Positions 18,248 through 27,783 of a stretch of 64,000 nt of DNA are shown in pieces. Position 1 is the first letter of the stretch. The number at the start of each line of letters is the position of its first letter. The DNA is from Lyngbya sp. CCAP 1446/10. GTDB lineage: Bacteria; Cyanobacteriota; Cyanobacteriia; Cyanobacteriales; Microcoleaceae. Made by a program: the position numbers and the translations under genes. The notes beneath the pieces were generated by a model, which did no database searches, was not told the origin of the DNA, and worked only from the letters and a program-made list of their open reading frames with translations. Location of the stretch: assembly GCF_026130175.1 (NCBI RefSeq), contig NZ_JAIGNI010000028.1, forward strand, positions 1 through 64,000. The letters run 5' to 3'.

Positions 18248-19494
18248 GCTTGAATTCGTCCTTGCTAGTCGGTACTGTGGTGGCTGTTCAGGCTAACTTT
18301 TACCGAGTCAGGTTAGATCCAGCAGTCGGCATTCATGAGCATATATCCTTGGTGGATGCTCCAACTCTCCTATGCACTCGCCGCACTCGACTGAAAAAAA
18401 TTGGTCAACAGGTGATGGTGGGCGATCGCGTGGTGGTAGACGAACCGGACTGGACTGACCGCCGCGGTGCAATTTCTGAAGTCTTCGGGCGCCGCACAGA
18501 ACTCAATCGCCCGCCTGTAGCTAATGCCGATCGCATTCTCCTGGTTTTTGCCCTCGCCGAACCGGATTTAGACCCCGCCTCATTAACTCGGTTTTTAGTT
18601 AAGGCAGAATCTACAGGTTTAGAGGTGAGTTTGTGTTTGAACAAATGCGATTTGGTCACGCCGCAGGAGTTGGAACAGTGGCGCGATCGGCTTTCAGGCT
18701 GGGGCTACGAACCAATGTTTATTAGTGTTCGCAGCGGCTTAGGAGTCCAGGAAGCGCTGGCTAATTTTAAAAATAAAAGTTCTGTCAAAAAAGTTGCTTT
18801 TAACCACCTATGGGACAAAATAGATGGTTCTATGTTGCCATCTGAAGATAACTCCATAGTTGCAAATTCGGTATATCCGTTAGATCTGTTAAATTCCGTA
18901 CAAAATCCTTTGCCGAACTTCGTTGATGGCCACATCTCAGACCAAATAACAATAATTTGTGGCCCTTCTGGGGTAGGGAAGTCTAGCCTAATCAATCAAC
19001 TGATTCCGGCGCTGAAGCTGCGAGTGAACGCTGTTTCTGGCAAACTCGGCCGCGGGCGGCACACGACTCGCCACGTCGAACTATTTGAACTCCCCGACGG
19101 CGGACTTTTGGCAGATACTCCGGGCTTTAATCAGCCGGCTCTGGAATCCGATCCGTCCGAGTTAGCTGAATATTTCCCAGAAGCGCGCCAGAGGCTGGCT
19201 TTGGGTAGCTGCCAGTTTAGCGACTGTTCGCACCGAGAGGAGCCGAATTGTGTGGTGCGGGGCGATTGGGAGCGCTACCAGTATTACTTGAATTTTATGG
19301 AAGAGGCGATCGTCCGCCAACAAGCTCTGCAAAACTCCAGCAGTGCCGAATCGAGTTTGAAGCAGCAAACCAAGTCGGATGGTACGCAGCAGTACGAACC
19401 GAAGCTGCTAACTAAAAAATATCGCCGCTCTTCCCGCCGCCTGCAACACCAGTCGCTGCAAGATATGTGTCAAGAAGACTTAGAGGAATTCTGA
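18244..19494 (+). CDS. rsgA: Ribosome small-subunit biogenesis GTPase RsgA
   Basis: RsgA is a circularly permuted GTPase that checks late maturation of the 30S subunit. The 416-residue product begins with an OB fold (about 1-90). The G motifs appear in permuted order: G4 LNKCD near 135, G1 GPSGVGKSSLIN near 240, G2-like GRHTTRH near 262 and G3 DTPGF near 282. A C-terminal zinc knuckle CxxxxCxHxxxxxC (CQFSDCSHREEPNC) follows near 325. The tail after 355 is Gln/Ser- and Arg-rich and longer than in E. coli. Residues 175-215 form an insert of about 40 residues between G4 and G1. It overlaps the TusA-like gene by 4 bp. Confidence 0.94.
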   Translation: MSLNSSLLVGTVVAVQANFYRVRLDPAVGIHEHISLVDAPTLLCTRRTRLKKIGQQVMVGDRVVVDEPDWTDRRGAISEVFGRRTELNRPPVANADRILLVFALAEPDLDPASLTRFLVKAESTGLEVSLCLNKCDLVTPQELEQWRDRLSGWGYEPMFISVRSGLGVQEALANFKNKSSVKKVAFNHLWDKIDGSMLPSEDNSIVANSVYPLDLLNSVQNPLPNFVDGHISDQITIICGPSGVGKSSLINQLIPALKLRVNAVSGKLGRGRHTTRHVELFELPDGGLLADTPGFNQPALESDPSELAEYFPEARQRLALGSCQFSDCSHREEPNCVVRGDWERYQYYLNFMEEAIVRQQALQNSSSAESSLKQQTKSDGTQQYEPKLLTKKYRRSSRRLQHQSLQDMCQEDLEEF

Positions 19495-19738
19495 GGAAGT
19501 CGCCCCCTGATCGCCCGCCAGGAGGCTGAAAATATTACCAAGACTTACCCAGCAACCGGATTAGATGGAGTAAGATACTTCTTTGCAGCCCGATGCCTCG
19601 GTAGCAAGAACCGGTTTCTTTAGTTACGAGTGCGTCTAGGACTGAGTACATTAATCGCTAAAATTAAATGGCCGATAATTTGTTAAAAAAAGTAGAACAG
19701 AAGCAAAAGTTAGCGGGTAGTGCAGGAGCAACAATATT

Positions 19739-20521
19739 GTGAATATTCAAGAACTGTTTCAAAAAGGCGGCCCCGCCATGTGGCCCCTGTTGGTGTTATC
19801 GATTCTATCTGTAAGTACAATTATCGAGCGCTTGTGGTTCTGGGCGAGCCTCTTGAGCAAAGAAAAGCAGATAGTTAATCGCATTCTCGAAGCGGCCCGC
19901 AGCGATTGGGGGGCGGCTAGCGACATTGCCAGACAAGCCAACCGTCAGCCGATCGGGCGATTTCTTTCTGCACCCCTGCGGTTGTACAATCCTGAACCTG
20001 ATTTATTTCGACTCGCACTCGAAGCTTCTGCTGATGAAGAGTTGGCTTCTATGCGCCGCGGCGACAAAATCTTAGAAGCTACGATCGCTCTTGCCCCTTT
20101 GCTGGGCTTGCTGGGAACAGTTTTGGGCTTGATGAACTCGATCAATTCGATCGGCGGCGACATCAGCACGCAGGCAATGAAGGGGGTGACTGACGGGATC
20201 AGCACCTCGCTAATCACTACCGCTACTGGGATGATAGTAGCAATTTTTACATTGGCATTTTATCGGATATTTCAAGCTTTTTTGTTCAATCAGGCAAAAA
20301 TATTTCGCAAAGCTGGAAACGAACTGGAATTGCTTTATAGGCAATACTGGCCTGCGGCTAATGCTAAAGGTGGATCGTCCGGTGCAGAACACAGTAATTC
20401 TTCCTTTGGTTCCGATGGTTTGAACAGACGTTCTCTCAATTCTCAAGAATCGGGAGAACGGAACCGGGAGCCGAAATTGAAAGGTTCCGATCCTGATGTT
20501 GATTCAACTTCTAATAATTAG
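19739..20521 (+). CDS. exbB: MotA/TolQ/ExbB proton channel family protein
   Basis: ExbB-type proteins form, with ExbD, the proton-driven motor that energises outer-membrane transport or envelope integrity. The 260-residue product starts with GTG, preceded by GCAGGAGC. The first membrane segment (about 13-33, [19 protein letters not shown]) is followed by a cytoplasmic loop. Two more helices contain [18 protein letters not shown] (about 115-135) and [20 protein letters not shown] (about 160-180), with the conserved TxTGM proton-path region. The C-terminal 60 residues are polar and Ser/Asn-rich. It lies 15 bp upstream of exbD. No TonB gene is nearby. Confidence 0.9.
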   Translation: MNIQELFQKGGPAMWPLLVLSILSVSTIIERLWFWASLLSKEKQIVNRILEAARSDWGAASDIARQANRQPIGRFLSAPLRLYNPEPDLFRLALEASADEELASMRRGDKILEATIALAPLLGLLGTVLGLMNSINSIGGDISTQAMKGVTDGISTSLITTATGMIVAIFTLAFYRIFQAFLFNQAKIFRKAGNELELLYRQYWPAANAKGGSSGAEHSNSSFGSDGLNRRSLNSQESGERNREPKLKGSDPDVDSTSNN

Positions 20522-20536
20522 AACAAAGGAGAACTG

Positions 20537-21262
20537 ATGAAGATTCACTTAGATACTCCTGCTGAAGAGGCTCGGATTGAACTGCTTCCTTTAATTGACG
20601 TGATATTTTGCATTCTGACATTTTTTCTGCTGGCGGCTTTGCAAGTAACTGGCCAGCAAGCAATTAGTGTCGATTTGCCCAAGGCGAAGACGGGACAAAG
20701 GCAGGTGCGAGAGATGCTGATTGTCAGCATTGACGATTTCGGACAAACTTATATAGACCAATTGCCTGTTAATTACCAACAGCTCGATCGAGTTTTAAAG
20801 AGTTTCCAGAAGACAAATCCTGCCGGGTTAACGGTGTTGTACGCTCCTCAAAATGCTAAATACGCCAAAGTTGTGGAGGTTTTAGACAAATTACGAGAGG
20901 TAGGGGGCGATCGAGTATCCCTGGCAACACTACCTAGTTCGGCTTCCTCTGGGCAGCCAAATCCGTCGCTTCCCAATTCTGGCATTCCTGCGGCACCTTC
21001 GGGCAATATCGGTCAACCGCTGCCCTCTCCTGTGGCTCCAGGACAGCAGCAGTTCAATCCCAATCAGTTTCAATCCCCTCTCCCGGCTCCGGGGCAGCAG
21101 CAGTTCAATCCCAATCAGTTTCAATCTCCTCTCCCGGCTCCGGGGCAGCCTAGCAACTCTGGGGCAAATCTGGGCATTCCTCCGGTTTCGCCTGCACCCA
21201 CAACTCCCAATTTGAGACCCGGAGTGGCAACTCCACCGCAGAATGTCGGGCCCTCCAATTAG
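20537..21262 (+). CDS. exbD: ExbD/TolR family biopolymer transport protein
   Basis: The 241-residue product is the partner of the ExbB-type channel. One membrane helix (about 17-37) contains the proton-carrying Asp in LPLIDVIFCILTFFL. The periplasmic domain (to about 135) resembles ExbD, with VSIDDFGQTYIDQLPV. The last 100 residues are Pro/Gln-rich and contain a tandem 17-residue repeat (GQQQFNPNQFQSPLPAP, twice) encoded by a 51-bp direct repeat, followed by a third, shorter start of the unit. ExbD is normally about 140 residues, so this tail is an addition. AAAGGAG precedes the ATG. Confidence 0.9.
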   Translation: MKIHLDTPAEEARIELLPLIDVIFCILTFFLLAALQVTGQQAISVDLPKAKTGQRQVREMLIVSIDDFGQTYIDQLPVNYQQLDRVLKSFQKTNPAGLTVLYAPQNAKYAKVVEVLDKLREVGGDRVSLATLPSSASSGQPNPSLPNSGIPAAPSGNIGQPLPSPVAPGQQQFNPNQFQSPLPAPGQQQFNPNQFQSPLPAPGQPSNSGANLGIPPVSPAPTTPNLRPGVATPPQNVGPSN

Positions 21263-21707
21263 CTAAAAGCAAGTTCGGCAACGAGCAGTGTACGGGAGTC
21301 AATGGATGGATGTTGAGGGAATAAGGGAGAAGGGAGATTTTTCCCACTCTCCCCATCTCCCACTCTCCCCATCTCCTACTCCCGGAGAGAATCTCTGCCA
21401 GACTTGGTATAAATGGCTTCAATTATTTTGGTTCATACTGAGCCTTTTTTCTTTTAACAAGTAGATATAGTTGGTATATGGCTGCGGAAGGAACTTTTGC
21501 AGAAATTTCGCCATCTCTATCCTTAAGTTATTTCCTTGGACAGATGGTAACTTTGTCAAATAATTGTTACCTTTTGTAATATACTAAAGTGATATGGGCT
21601 GGCTGGGCATCCTGAAACCAACAGCCGATCGCTGAAACAATTTACAAATCTGGTTAATCCAGGTTTTCACTGTCAAGTCACCTTTACTTACAGAGGAGTC
21701 TTCCGTC
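21263..21707. promoter_or_regulatory. nblA upstream region with inverted repeat and candidate promoter
   Basis: After C-rich repeats CCCACTCTCCCCATCT (21331-21385) comes the likely nblA control region. A perfect inverted repeat GGTAAC (21546-21551) and GTTACC (21566-21571), 14 bases apart, lies just before a -10-like TATACT (21580-21585). The leader to the ATG at 21708 would be about 115 bases and ends in AGAGGAG. I found no GTA-N8-TAC NtcA box in this interval. The regulatory role is inferred from position alone. Confidence 0.4.
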
Positions 21708-21905
21708 ATGAGCCAACCAGCAGAATTGTCTTTGGAGCAGCAATTTAGCCTGTGTTCCTTCAAAACCCAGGTAAGTGACATGAGCCGCGAACAAGCTCAG
21801 GAGTTTTTGGTAAAGCTTTACGAGCAAATGATGTTGCGCGAAACTATGTACCGCCATTTTCTCAAACACCACTGGGGTTTAGAACCCAATCCAGGTCTTG
21901 AGTAG
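21708..21905 (+). CDS. nblA: Phycobilisome degradation adaptor NblA
   Basis: NblA is a small adaptor that binds phycobiliproteins and Clp protease and triggers phycobilisome breakdown under nitrogen or sulfur starvation. The 65-residue product matches the family along its length: LSLEQQFSLCSFKTQV, then MSREQAQEFLVKLYEQMM, then RETMYRHFLKHHWGLEP. NblA proteins are about 55-65 residues and two-helical, which fits. The ATG is preceded by AGAGGAG. The gene stands alone with a long upstream region, consistent with stress-regulated transcription. Confidence 0.93.
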   Translation: MSQPAELSLEQQFSLCSFKTQVSDMSREQAQEFLVKLYEQMMLRETMYRHFLKHHWGLEPNPGLE

Positions 21906-22472
21906 CTTAGAGTCGCAGTCGGCGACCTCCGTCTCTTACTCTCTTCCCTCAGATGGAAATGAGTTGGGGGTGATGGGGCGTCACTCTTTGGACACAAGGC
22001 TTCAGAAGGCTTCAGAAGGAAGAAGGAAGAGGGAAGAGGGAAGAGGGAAGAGGGAAGAGGGAATGCGCAATAAAATCAGAGGTTTCAGCAGTTAAGACCG
22101 TTACGAAGTTCTTGGCGCGGTTGCTATAGAAGACTTAGGCAGAAAGTATCTGCACAGACTCATCATTTAGCGGGAAAATTTGACCGTTTCTTTCTTAATG
22201 TAAGTCAATTTCGGGAGTCGATATGAGCAATTAGTCGATCGACAGTGTGACAGATCGCAGAAATAATTGATCTGGGATAGACTCAAAACCTGGATAATTT
22301 TTGAGAATAAGTTTTAAGTTTTTAATCATATAAATATATTTGTCTTAAGTTGCAGCGGATGAGGTTTGAAAAGAATGGCGTTAGTCGGACATCTGAGCGC
22401 GACCTCCGACTAGCAAGACCTTCAATTTTGATATCAAACCCCAGAACTCGCAACTTGTAACCCTAGAAAGAG
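21906..22472. other. Convergent spacer after nblA
   Basis: At 22016-22062 there are repeats of GAAGGAAGA/GGGAAGA. At 22382-22389 TAGTCGGA pairs with TCCGACTA at 22405-22412 around a 15-base loop; there is no T tract. This hairpin lies between nblA and the convergent unknown gene and could reduce read-through. Nothing else is recognised. Confidence 0.5.
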
Positions 22473-22970
22473 TTATTCCGCCTGACGTTCTAGAGTTGCC
22501 TCCATCGTACTCGTCAAGTAATGACCAGACATGATGCCGCTAGATTGGTAGTAGCGGTTGTCATCAACGCGGTGGAGGGTATCAAAACCCGTCCGTCGTT
22601 GGCGTTCATCTCCGAGTACCCAGTAACGTTGGACGATCGACTGAGGAGCAATCCAACCTTCGCCCTCGACGCGGCCGAGTTCGCTGTGTTGGAGTACAAA
22701 AGTATACTGCCGTTCATCGCTGTCGAGGTGTCCTCGGTACTGCAAAATAATTTCTTCCCGATCGCCCCCAGGAAACACGAGCTTCGTCACCATATTGAAC
22801 CAATCTGTTCGGTTCCAACTGACTAAAGTTTTACCTTTAACCGTAATTGGCACGCCATTGCGCTCAATCCAACTTCCTTCGAGCGTCCATTGGCCTGATT
22901 CCATTAAAAACGTGTGAGCCACAGTGCTGTTCCTATGCTTTTCCTGCTGGCTAAAATGCTGGTGCAACAA
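22473..22970 (-). CDS. Conserved-looking cyanobacterial protein, lipocalin-like, function unknown
   Basis: The 165-residue product has no signal peptide or membrane helix. It is rich in alternating beta-type segments, with Trp and aromatic residues (GQWTLEGSWIERNG, NRTDWFNMVTKLVFPGGDREE, QYTFVLQHSELGRVEGEGW). This suggests a beta-barrel like those of small lipocalin-like proteins, but that is only a reading of the pattern. The frame opens with TTG at 22970; an ATG at 22904 (MESGQWTLEG) is an alternative that removes 22 residues. It sits 32 bp downstream of anmK in the same direction and may be co-transcribed. Confidence 0.7.
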   Translation of the reverse strand: MLHQHFSQQEKHRNSTVAHTFLMESGQWTLEGSWIERNGVPITVKGKTLVSWNRTDWFNMVTKLVFPGGDREEIILQYRGHLDSDERQYTFVLQHSELGRVEGEGWIAPQSIVQRYWVLGDERQRRTGFDTLHRVDDNRYYQSSGIMSGHYLTSTMEATLERQAE

Positions 22971-23002
22971 CGCACAGCCGTTGTCCCTCAGACTCTATGC
23001 TA

Positions 23003-24223
23003 TCATGCCCAACTGTGCCAACAAGAGTTAATTTCTCCTAACAGAACCGGTGCGCAAGCACCAGTAACTTGAGGCAGATTGCCGGGAATACCCCGAACCC
23101 GCCAGGCGGCTAAAACCGCGAAAGTGATCGCCTCTTTAAAATCTACACTCAAGCCGGCCTCAGAAGTAGTCAACACTTGCACTGGATGCAATTGTGCTTG
23201 CAATCGGCGTTTCAAGTAGAGATTGTGGCTGCCGCCCCCACACAGTAAAACTCGATCGGGCATTTGTGGCAAAAAAGTTTGGTAACTGTGAACGATCGAA
23301 GCAACAGTCAGTTCTGTCAGAGTAGCCAGCACATCAGCAGGACTGAGGTTGTAACCTTGAGCCTCGACCAAACAACGGTTAAAATAGTCTACACCAAATA
23401 ACTCTCGCCCTGTAGATTTGGGAGGTGCTTGGAGGAAAAATGCTTGCTGGAGCCAATTTTCTACTAAAGCTTGACAGGGAGTCCCGCTGGCGGCCCAAGC
23501 TCCACCTTGATCACAAGTTTTAGCACCGTCTGAGAAGTGTTCCACTGCCAAGTCTAAAAGCGAATTTGCCGGCCCCGTATCCCAGCCCAAGATACCATCG
23601 CCTAGATGCGAAACCACAGACTTGTCCGCCAATTCCTCATCTCTCCTAGCAGGAAGATAAGTAAAATTTCCAATTCCACCGAGATTTTGGATGCAGAGGC
23701 TGCGGTTGGGTTCGGCTAGCAGGCAGGCATCAACTATTGGGACTAAGGGTGCTCCTTGACCCCCTGCGGCAATGTCTGCCGATCGAAAATTGCTCACAGT
23801 AGTAATGCCTGTCAATTGCGCAATGAGTGCGCCCCGGCCGAGTTGCAAGCTGTAACCCATATCTGAGCCGGGCGTGTGTGCAGCAGAAACACTGCTCTTT
23901 TCGGCATTCCCTGGCGGTCGGTGGTAGACGGTTTGACCGTGAGAGCCAATTAATTCTGCTTTATCATATTCTGCTTGAATTGTCAAGGCTGCCGCGGCAA
24001 ATTCTTGGGCGATGGCATCATCTAATTCGGCGAATTCAACCATTGACAAAGCTGAGCCGCTGCAAACCGAGAGAATTTGCGATCGCAAAGTAGCAGGATA
24101 AGGGAAAGTCTTGCCGGCCACCAAATTCACTTTTAAGTCTGTTTGGGAACCGACCACATCCACCAAAGCAGCATCAATGCCATCCACCGAGGTGCCGCTG
24201 ATCAAACCGATAACGCGAACCAT
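23003..24223 (-). CDS. anmK: Anhydro-N-acetylmuramic acid kinase AnmK
   Basis: AnmK cleaves and phosphorylates 1,6-anhydro-MurNAc to MurNAc-6-phosphate in peptidoglycan recycling. The 406-residue product has the ASKHA-fold ATP motif [18 protein letters not shown] at 6-23, [11 protein letters not shown] near 93, [19 protein letters not shown] near 143-161, [11 protein letters not shown] near 217 and [12 protein letters not shown] near 275. The glycine-rich C-terminal motif LCGGGSHN follows. It is slightly longer than the E. coli enzyme, with an insert around 105-120 ([14 protein letters not shown]). It lies 70 bp downstream of the PP2C gene in the same direction. Confidence 0.93.
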   Translation of the reverse strand: MVRVIGLISGTSVDGIDAALVDVVGSQTDLKVNLVAGKTFPYPATLRSQILSVCSGSALSMVEFAELDDAIAQEFAAAALTIQAEYDKAELIGSHGQTVYHRPPGNAEKSSVSAAHTPGSDMGYSLQLGRGALIAQLTGITTVSNFRSADIAAGGQGAPLVPIVDACLLAEPNRSLCIQNLGGIGNFTYLPARRDEELADKSVVSHLGDGILGWDTGPANSLLDLAVEHFSDGAKTCDQGGAWAASGTPCQALVENWLQQAFFLQAPPKSTGRELFGVDYFNRCLVEAQGYNLSPADVLATLTELTVASIVHSYQTFLPQMPDRVLLCGGGSHNLYLKRRLQAQLHPVQVLTTSEAGLSVDFKEAITFAVLAAWRVRGIPGNLPQVTGACAPVLLGEINSCWHSWA

Positions 24224-24293
24224 TCGATTTTAGATTTTAGGTTGGGAGATTGAGAGATTTTGAGATTTTGAGGTGCGCGAGGGCGCGAGAATA

Positions 24294-25046
24294 TTATTTT
24301 AAATCCATCGTCACGATCACCACAGTAATATTATCCCGTCCCCCTTTATCCTTAGCTGCTTCAATCAAGGCAATTGCAGCACCCTCGCCAGCGCGAATCG
24401 ACTTCAGAGGCGAAGCAATCAAAGGATCGGAAAGTTCCTCAGTCAAGCCGTCACTGCACAGCAGCAAGCGATCCCCAGGCTTTACGTCCACCGGCAAAAT
24501 ATCTATTTCCCGCAAATCATCGCGGCCCAAACATTGGGACAAAACGTGACGCCAAGGATGACTGCGAGCCTGATCCGGAGTCAGGGCCTTTCTTTTCACA
24601 GCCTGAGCCACCCAAGTCTGGTCTTCAGTAATCTGCTCCAAGCGAGCTCCGTGCAGCCGGTACAAACGAGAGTCCCCGATATTAGCGCACCAAGGTCTGC
24701 CCTCATCCCTAAAGATCAGAACCACAGCCGTAGTACCCATATCAGCGCGCTCAGGATGGTCAAGCTGATCCGTCAAAATTGCTTGATTGGCAATTAAAAA
24801 AGCCTTTTCCAACAACTGTGGAGAATCTTCAGGCCCTTCCCAATGTTCGATCAAATAAGATTGAATCGCCCCAGTCGCAATCCGGCTGGCTTCTTGACCT
24901 CCGGCGTGTCCTCCCATGCCGTCAGCCACTATGAAAAATCGCCCGTCAGGGTCTATGTAGTACGAATCCTGATTTACGGAACGAACTAGCCCTGTGTCTG
25001 TCTTACCTGCGAAAGAGCGTTTCATAGATTGGGTGATTGGACTCAT
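24294..25046 (-). CDS. PP2C-family Ser/Thr protein phosphatase (Stp1/PrpC type)
   Basis: The 250-residue soluble enzyme removes phosphate from Ser/Thr residues using two metal ions. Visible motifs are TDTGLVRSVNQDSYY near 20, the metal-binding VADGMGGHAGGQEAS near 40, MGTTAVVLI near 104, NIGDSRLYRL near 122, CSDGLTEELSD near 198 and GGRDNITVVIVT near 235. It starts at ATG 25046; a second ATG (MKRSFAGKTD) seven codons later is possible. A Ser/Thr kinase gene lies 3.3 kb away on the same strand, but no direct partnership is shown. Confidence 0.93.
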   Translation of the reverse strand: MSPITQSMKRSFAGKTDTGLVRSVNQDSYYIDPDGRFFIVADGMGGHAGGQEASRIATGAIQSYLIEHWEGPEDSPQLLEKAFLIANQAILTDQLDHPERADMGTTAVVLIFRDEGRPWCANIGDSRLYRLHGARLEQITEDQTWVAQAVKRKALTPDQARSHPWRHVLSQCLGRDDLREIDILPVDVKPGDRLLLCSDGLTEELSDPLIASPLKSIRAGEGAAIALIEAAKDKGGRDNITVVIVTMDLK

Positions 25047-25431
25047 CGAACTTGAAATCTTGATTTAACTGGTGCAATTTTTGATAACAAAACTTAAATC
25101 CCGAACGAGACTTGAAATTTCTGCCGATCGCTAGTCTTGGAAAAATTGTACTTCATTAGCCTTACATTGTAGATCGTCTGATGCTCATTCCGTCTGCAAA
25201 TTTCCGTAAATCAAGCCGCCTGAACCAGCGGCTGCCCCAAAAAACTGGATTTCTACCAAAAATTAGAGGTTTGGCTGGCTAAAAATCAAGAAAGCCAAGT
25301 TTTGAGCATCAAAGTAAGTGCTGTGAATTTTATAAATCCGTTGTCAGCCAGCCAAAACTTAACATTCACTCGTCAAATTTTGGCTGGTGAGAAATCTCAA
25401 GCCGGAAATTTTTGATCCCAAATTACCTGCA
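25047..25431. other. Spacer with repeated GGCTGGCTAAAA-type motif
   Basis: The string TTGGCTGGCT (25272-25281) is matched by its complement AGCCAGCCAA near 25345-25356. A further TTTTGGCTGG copy lies near 25377-25387. GCCGC (25217-) and GCGGC (25230-) flank a short loop. No gene, terminator or known RNA is recognised. Confidence 0.45.
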
Positions 25432-27261
25432 TTATGACATTCTGTCTAATCGATCGATCCGTCGGAACAAACGCAGCAGAGCTAATCCCGCACCAGCAGC
25501 TAGCAACCCCACAGCGACAGCCGCCCAGACTTGATTGCTGACAAACAAAATTGTCGCAGACAAAGTAAAAGCACTCATCATCAAAGTATAATTCGTGCCC
25601 ATTTGAACACTGGTCATGCGACGCATCAACCGCTCAGCTTCGGCAGAACGGACGCGAATCCGCAAATCTCCCTGTTCGAGTTTATCAATAGTCTCCTCAA
25701 TCCGGCGGGGCAAACCCAAAGCAGTCGAACTCACCTGAGCCGCTTGGCGGCCGAGTTCGTTAAAAATGCTGCTAGTTGCATCAGGTCCATTTCCATTACT
25801 CATAAGCTGCATGGCAAAAGGTTGTGCCACCTCCATAAAGTTAAACTCGGGATCTAAACCCCGACCGACCCCTTCAATTGTTGAAAAAGCTCGCATTACA
25901 AAAGTAAAGGTAGCTGGGAAGCGAAAAGGTTGGTCGTAGGCAATATCGTAAAGGTCGTCGGTAATCGCGCTCACCGACTGCTCTTCAAAAGGCTTGTCCA
26001 TGAAGTTATCCAGCATATACTGGATCGATCGGCGCACTGGACTCATATCACCTGTCGGAACCAAAGCGCCCAGATTGATGAGAGAATCCATAATCCGCTG
26101 TCCATCCTTAGAAGCAACGCCGTAGAGAGTCTCCATCAGTCCTTCGCGGACGTTGGACTGAATTTGCCCCATCATGCCGAAATCATAGAAAATCAGAGAT
26201 CCCTGGGCACTAACAGCGATATTACCGGGGTGTGGGTCAGCGTGGAAAAAACCATCGTTGAGCAACTGCCGCAAATAGGCTTTGGCGCCTAACTGAGCGA
26301 TTAATTTGCGATCGATCCCGGCAGCTTCGAGAGCTTCGTAGTGACTGATTTTAATCCCTGGTAAGTATTCCAAAGTCAGCACTCGCGGAGCCGCGTACCG
26401 CCAATAAACTCGCGGCACTTGCACCCAGTCGCAGTTGCTAAAATTGCGGCGAAAAGTATCAGCATTGCGGCCTTCATGGAGATAGTCAATTTCCAGCCAT
26501 AGAATGCGACAACATTCCTCATAAATCCCCATCCAATCTCGGCCGCGGCCCCACTTAGGATGGTTTTGAAAGTAACGAGCAATTCCCTTAAGAATTTGCA
26601 AATCTATTTCAAACAGCTTCCGCAGTCCAGGGCGTTGCACTTTGACTACGACTTCTGGGCCCGAATGCAGTTGAGCTTTGTGTACCTGACCGAGACTAGC
26701 AGCGGCCAAGGGCACCGGGTCAAAGCTGCGGTAGAGTTCCTGAACTGTCTTGCCCAAATCTTGCTCGACAATTATTTCTAACTGTTCGTAGCTGAAAGCA
26801 GGCACTTTATCTTGCAGCTTAGAAAGTTCCTCGACAAACTCTGCGGGGAACAAATCGGCACGGGTGGAAAATAATTGTCCAACTTTAATGAAAGTCGGGC
26901 CTAAATCCAAGAGTGTTTCTCGAACCCAGATAGCTTGAAAGCGGCGTCTGGAAACTTTCTTTTCTTCAGTTACGCCTCCCCAGTAGCTCCAATTTTTGCT
27001 GTCGAGCCACAGCGAAGCCAGCCAGAGCAGGACAAAGGCCCAAATGTCGAAGAAGCGCCGCTTCCGGGAGTATTTTTCGCGATTCCAGCGATAAGCTTTA
27101 CTTTTGTAGGATTTACCAGCAGTTTTTAGCTCATCGGCTTCGCTAGTGCGCTTGGGGGAGCGCTGGCGATTAACAGAGTCATCAAGGAGAGCAGACACTT
27201 GGGTTCCCAAATTGCTTATTTTATGTTGTAGCTTTGATTGCAGGTAGGAAGGTGGGTACAA
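25432..27261 (-). CDS. UbiB/ABC1/AarF-family atypical kinase
   Basis: ABC1K proteins are atypical kinases/ATPases that act in quinone and prenyl-lipid metabolism; in phototrophs they sit at thylakoids. The 609-residue product shows the family's KxGQ motif (GPTFIKVGQLFSTRADL near 125), Ala-rich nucleotide loop AAASLGQVHKAQL near 187, lysine VVVKVQRPG, catalytic FFHADPHPGNI near 340 and metal-binding IFYDFGMMGQ near 360. Two C-terminal membrane segments lie near 550-600, ending in a basic tail. The frame opens with TTG at 27261 with no clear ribosome site; GTG at codon 22 is another candidate, so the start is uncertain. Confidence 0.92.
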   Translation of the reverse strand: MYPPSYLQSKLQHKISNLGTQVSALLDDSVNRQRSPKRTSEADELKTAGKSYKSKAYRWNREKYSRKRRFFDIWAFVLLWLASLWLDSKNWSYWGGVTEEKKVSRRRFQAIWVRETLLDLGPTFIKVGQLFSTRADLFPAEFVEELSKLQDKVPAFSYEQLEIIVEQDLGKTVQELYRSFDPVPLAAASLGQVHKAQLHSGPEVVVKVQRPGLRKLFEIDLQILKGIARYFQNHPKWGRGRDWMGIYEECCRILWLEIDYLHEGRNADTFRRNFSNCDWVQVPRVYWRYAAPRVLTLEYLPGIKISHYEALEAAGIDRKLIAQLGAKAYLRQLLNDGFFHADPHPGNIAVSAQGSLIFYDFGMMGQIQSNVREGLMETLYGVASKDGQRIMDSLINLGALVPTGDMSPVRRSIQYMLDNFMDKPFEEQSVSAITDDLYDIAYDQPFRFPATFTFVMRAFSTIEGVGRGLDPEFNFMEVAQPFAMQLMSNGNGPDATSSIFNELGRQAAQVSSTALGLPRRIEETIDKLEQGDLRIRVRSAEAERLMRRMTSVQMGTNYTLMMSAFTLSATILFVSNQVWAAVAVGLLAAGAGLALLRLFRRIDRLDRMS

Positions 27262-27280
27262 ATAAACATTAGGGAGGATG

Positions 27281-27407
27281 AGGGCGGGTTTTGCCTTGAT
27301 AAACTCGCTTGTATCTCGTGATTCTTAGCTAAACCCGCCCCTACCAGATACTATTGTTTTTTTGCAATGACCTACTTAGGAGCGCAGGAGCGCATTGCTT
27401 TGCGCTC
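27281..27407. repeat. Two inverted repeats between small protein gene and UbiB gene
   Basis: AGGGCGGGTTT (27281-27291) is the complement of AAACCCGCCCCT (27331-27342). Separately GAGCGCA (27388-27394) pairs with TGCGCTC (27401-27407) around a 6-base loop. Neither is followed by a T tract on either strand; both look like dispersed cyanobacterial palindromes. Confidence 0.5.
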
Positions 27408-27450
27408 ACGTAGTCGTAAATAATAGTTGTTGCGGTCGGATCGCCCTTTT

Positions 27451-27783
27451 TTAAGGCAAACTGCTGCGGTAGCGCTGTAATTCCGATCGCACCAGGGCGA
27501 CTTCGGCGCGCAGTTCGTCAATGGTGACTTGCAAGTCGGCGGGATGGATGTCTTGAATGGTAGTGGTGCTGGTTGCAGTGCCTCTGGTCTGCATTGCTTC
27601 ATCCGCAGATCGATTTGCGCGTTCTACAACTCGATCGGTGAACTGGCGCAGGCGTTCTCTTTGTTCGGCATCAAATTTGCCGAGTTCGGAGAAAGCGTTG
27701 GTTGCTGCGCTTTCTAATTGCTCGTATAGTGCTTCGGCAACTGCTCTGCCTACAAAAAAAGCATGAACTGGTGGTTTACTCAT
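27451..27783 (-). CDS. Small conserved cyanobacterial protein with C-terminal coiled coil
   Basis: The 110-residue product has an N-terminal motif HAFFVGRAVAEALYEQLE, a central helix FSELGKFDAEQRERLRQFT, a Thr-rich linker (TRGTATSTTTIQ) and a coiled-coil end (LQVTIDELRAEVALVRSEL). I recall similar proteins across cyanobacteria, possibly grouped as DUF6825, but cannot confirm the family number or a function. It lies about 190 bp upstream of the UbiB gene on the same strand. Confidence 0.7.
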   Translation of the reverse strand: MSKPPVHAFFVGRAVAEALYEQLESAATNAFSELGKFDAEQRERLRQFTDRVVERANRSADEAMQTRGTATSTTTIQDIHPADLQVTIDELRAEVALVRSELQRYRSSLP

